A stretch of 64,000 nt of DNA from the NCBI RefSeq assembly GCF_000015825.1, contig NC_009051.1:2288695-2352694 (forward strand). The letters are read 5' to 3'. Below are positions 63,222 to 64,000 of the stretch, piece by piece (the stretch's first letter is position 1; each line of letters begins with the position of its first letter). The stretch comes from Methanoculleus marisnigri JR1 (GTDB taxonomy: Archaea; Halobacteriota; Methanomicrobia; Methanomicrobiales; Methanoculleaceae). The translations under genes and the position numbers were made by a program. The notes beneath the pieces are model-generated. The model searched no databases. It worked only from the letters and a program-made list of their open reading frames with translations, and was not told the origin of the DNA.

Positions 63222-64000
63222 ATGGATGAGTATATCGAGAGGCTGAAAGACGGGTCTCTCAAACTCTACGCGCTCGAGAAGGAGCTCCCCCCCGAGGAGG
63301 CCGTCCGGGTGCGCCGGGCATTCGTCGAGGGCGAGACCGGCGCCGCCCTCCCGAAGGTCGGGTCGTTTTCCATCGGGCTTGACCGGGTCGTGAAGCGCAA
63401 CATCGAGAACATGATCGGCACGGTGCAGGTGCCGCTCGGTGTCGCGGGACCGCTCCGGGTGAAGGGCGAGTACGCCGACGGGTCCTACTACCTCCCGCTC
63501 GCGACAACCGAAGGGGCGCTCGTCGCCTCGGTGAACCGCGGCTGCTCGCTCGTCACCCGGGCCGGGGGCGCGGACGTGCGGATCATGCGGGACGGGATGA
63601 CCCGGGCGCCGGTCTTCGCCGCCCGGGACGTCGTCCACGCCCGCGAGGTGGCGGCCTGGGTGGAGAGCCACGCCGCGGAAGTCCGCGAGGTCGCAGAGAG
63701 CACCACGAAACACGGCGAGTTCCGTGAAGCCGTCACCTACGTTGCCGGGACAAGCGTCTTCGTCCGGCTCGAGTTCGACACCAAGGACGCCATGGGCATG
63801 AACATGGTGACGATCGCGGGTCAGAAGGTCGGCGAACTCATCGAGCGGGAGACCGGAGCCCGCCTCGTCGCCACGTCCGGGAACATGTGCACCGACAAGA
63901 AGCCGGCGGCGATCAACCTGGTCCGGGGTCGGGGGAAGACCGTGGTCGCGGGCGTGCGGCTCACCGACGCGGCGATCGTGGATCTCCTGAAGACCGACGC
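63222..64000 (+). CDS. hmgA: HMG-CoA reductase (partial, runs off the window)
   Basis: First 259 residues. Starts MDEYIERLKDGSLKLYALEK, then GTVQVPLGVAGPLRVKGEYA, PLATTEGALVASVNRGC with the catalytic glutamate in the TTEG loop, and GDAMGMNM-type DAMGMNMVTIAGQKVG with TDKKPAAINL carrying the lysine. This is the class I reductase making mevalonate with NADPH. The start ATG lies at leaderless distance from the TATA. About the last 140 residues are outside the window. Confidence 0.94.
   Translation, partial: MDEYIERLKDGSLKLYALEKELPPEEAVRVRRAFVEGETGAALPKVGSFSIGLDRVVKRNIENMIGTVQVPLGVAGPLRVKGEYADGSYYLPLATTEGALVASVNRGCSLVTRAGGADVRIMRDGMTRAPVFAARDVVHAREVAAWVESHAAEVREVAESTTKHGEFREAVTYVAGTSVFVRLEFDTKDAMGMNMVTIAGQKVGELIERETGARLVATSGNMCTDKKPAAINLVRGRGKTVVAGVRLTDAAIVDLLKTD

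Noticed and set aside
1-64000. tRNA or rRNA genes
   Set aside because: I looked for cloverleaf features (GGTTCRANTCC arm with paired acceptor ends) in the intergenic regions and found none that I could support by eye.

Overview
This window is GC-rich euryarchaeal DNA, most likely from a hydrogenotrophic methanogen of the order Methanomicrobiales, close to Methanoculleus. The evidence is internal: a thermosome, TiaS, deoxyhypusine synthase, an RPA/Rpap operon, an archaeal HMG-CoA synthase/thiolase/DUF35 operon, CTP-dependent riboflavin kinase, Trm5 and HMG-CoA reductase, with archaeal TATA boxes close upstream of the genes. Several transcripts look leaderless. I recognised no rRNA, tRNA, CRISPR array or intact insertion sequence. 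The genus is inference.

Layout. 0.2-4.7 kb: a three-gene operon for surface polysaccharide (glycosyltransferase, alpha/alpha-toroid protein, two-domain oxidoreductase). 4.76-5.83 kb: an unexplained array of short hairpins. 5.9-7.0 kb: a RaSEA-like radical SAM gene with a problematic start. 7.5-16.8 kb: a surface-modification island with three CapK-like adenylate-forming ligases, three FemAB/GNAT-like acyltransferases, one small gene and CapA. 17.0-19.8 kb: a four-subunit pyruvate:ferredoxin oxidoreductase. 19.8-27.1 kb: housekeeping and stress genes (zinc ribbon, Hsp20, YyaL/DUF255, OsmC, MBL-rhodanese, ADP-forming acyl-CoA synthetase). 27.4-31.9 kb: a metal/cobalamin-type ABC importer with two duplicated binding proteins. 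32-33.4 kb: Nudix and uracil-DNA glycosylase. 33.6-37.6 kb: a tandem family of secreted lipoproteins with two broken copies, the last one cut by a second hairpin array. 38-39.8 kb: class II LysRS and YwbE. 39.8-45.6 kb: three paralogous membrane histidine kinases with no response regulator. 46-50 kb: thermosome, HTH regulator, TiaS. 50.4-53.6 kb: DHS-PyrF, a stand-alone NrdD-like glycyl-radical domain, CbiZ, DUF1858. 53.9-56.9 kb: RPA operon, small membrane protein and a recombinase-like protein without the catalytic serine. 57-58.4 kb: ribB-ribK. 58.5-61.8 kb: HTH regulator with the upper mevalonate operon. 62.3-64 kb: Trm5, divergent from HMG-CoA reductase, which runs off the end.

Working together: the island at 7.5-16.8 kb reads as activation of an acid (ligases), transfer onto a sugar or amine (FemAB-like enzymes) and surface polymer handling (CapA). 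The mevalonate genes at 58-64 kb make isoprenoid lipid precursors: thiolase, HMG-CoA synthase and DUF35 on one transcript, and HMG-CoA reductase behind its own palindromic operator candidate.

The strongest candidate for something undescribed is the hairpin-array family. It occurs three times (4.8-5.8, 37.6-37.9 and 45.8-45.9 kb), in both orientations. It consists of 13-20 nt perfect or near-perfect hairpins with 2-4 nt loops and constant flanking words (TCGC before, GCTC after), and one array interrupts a lipoprotein gene.
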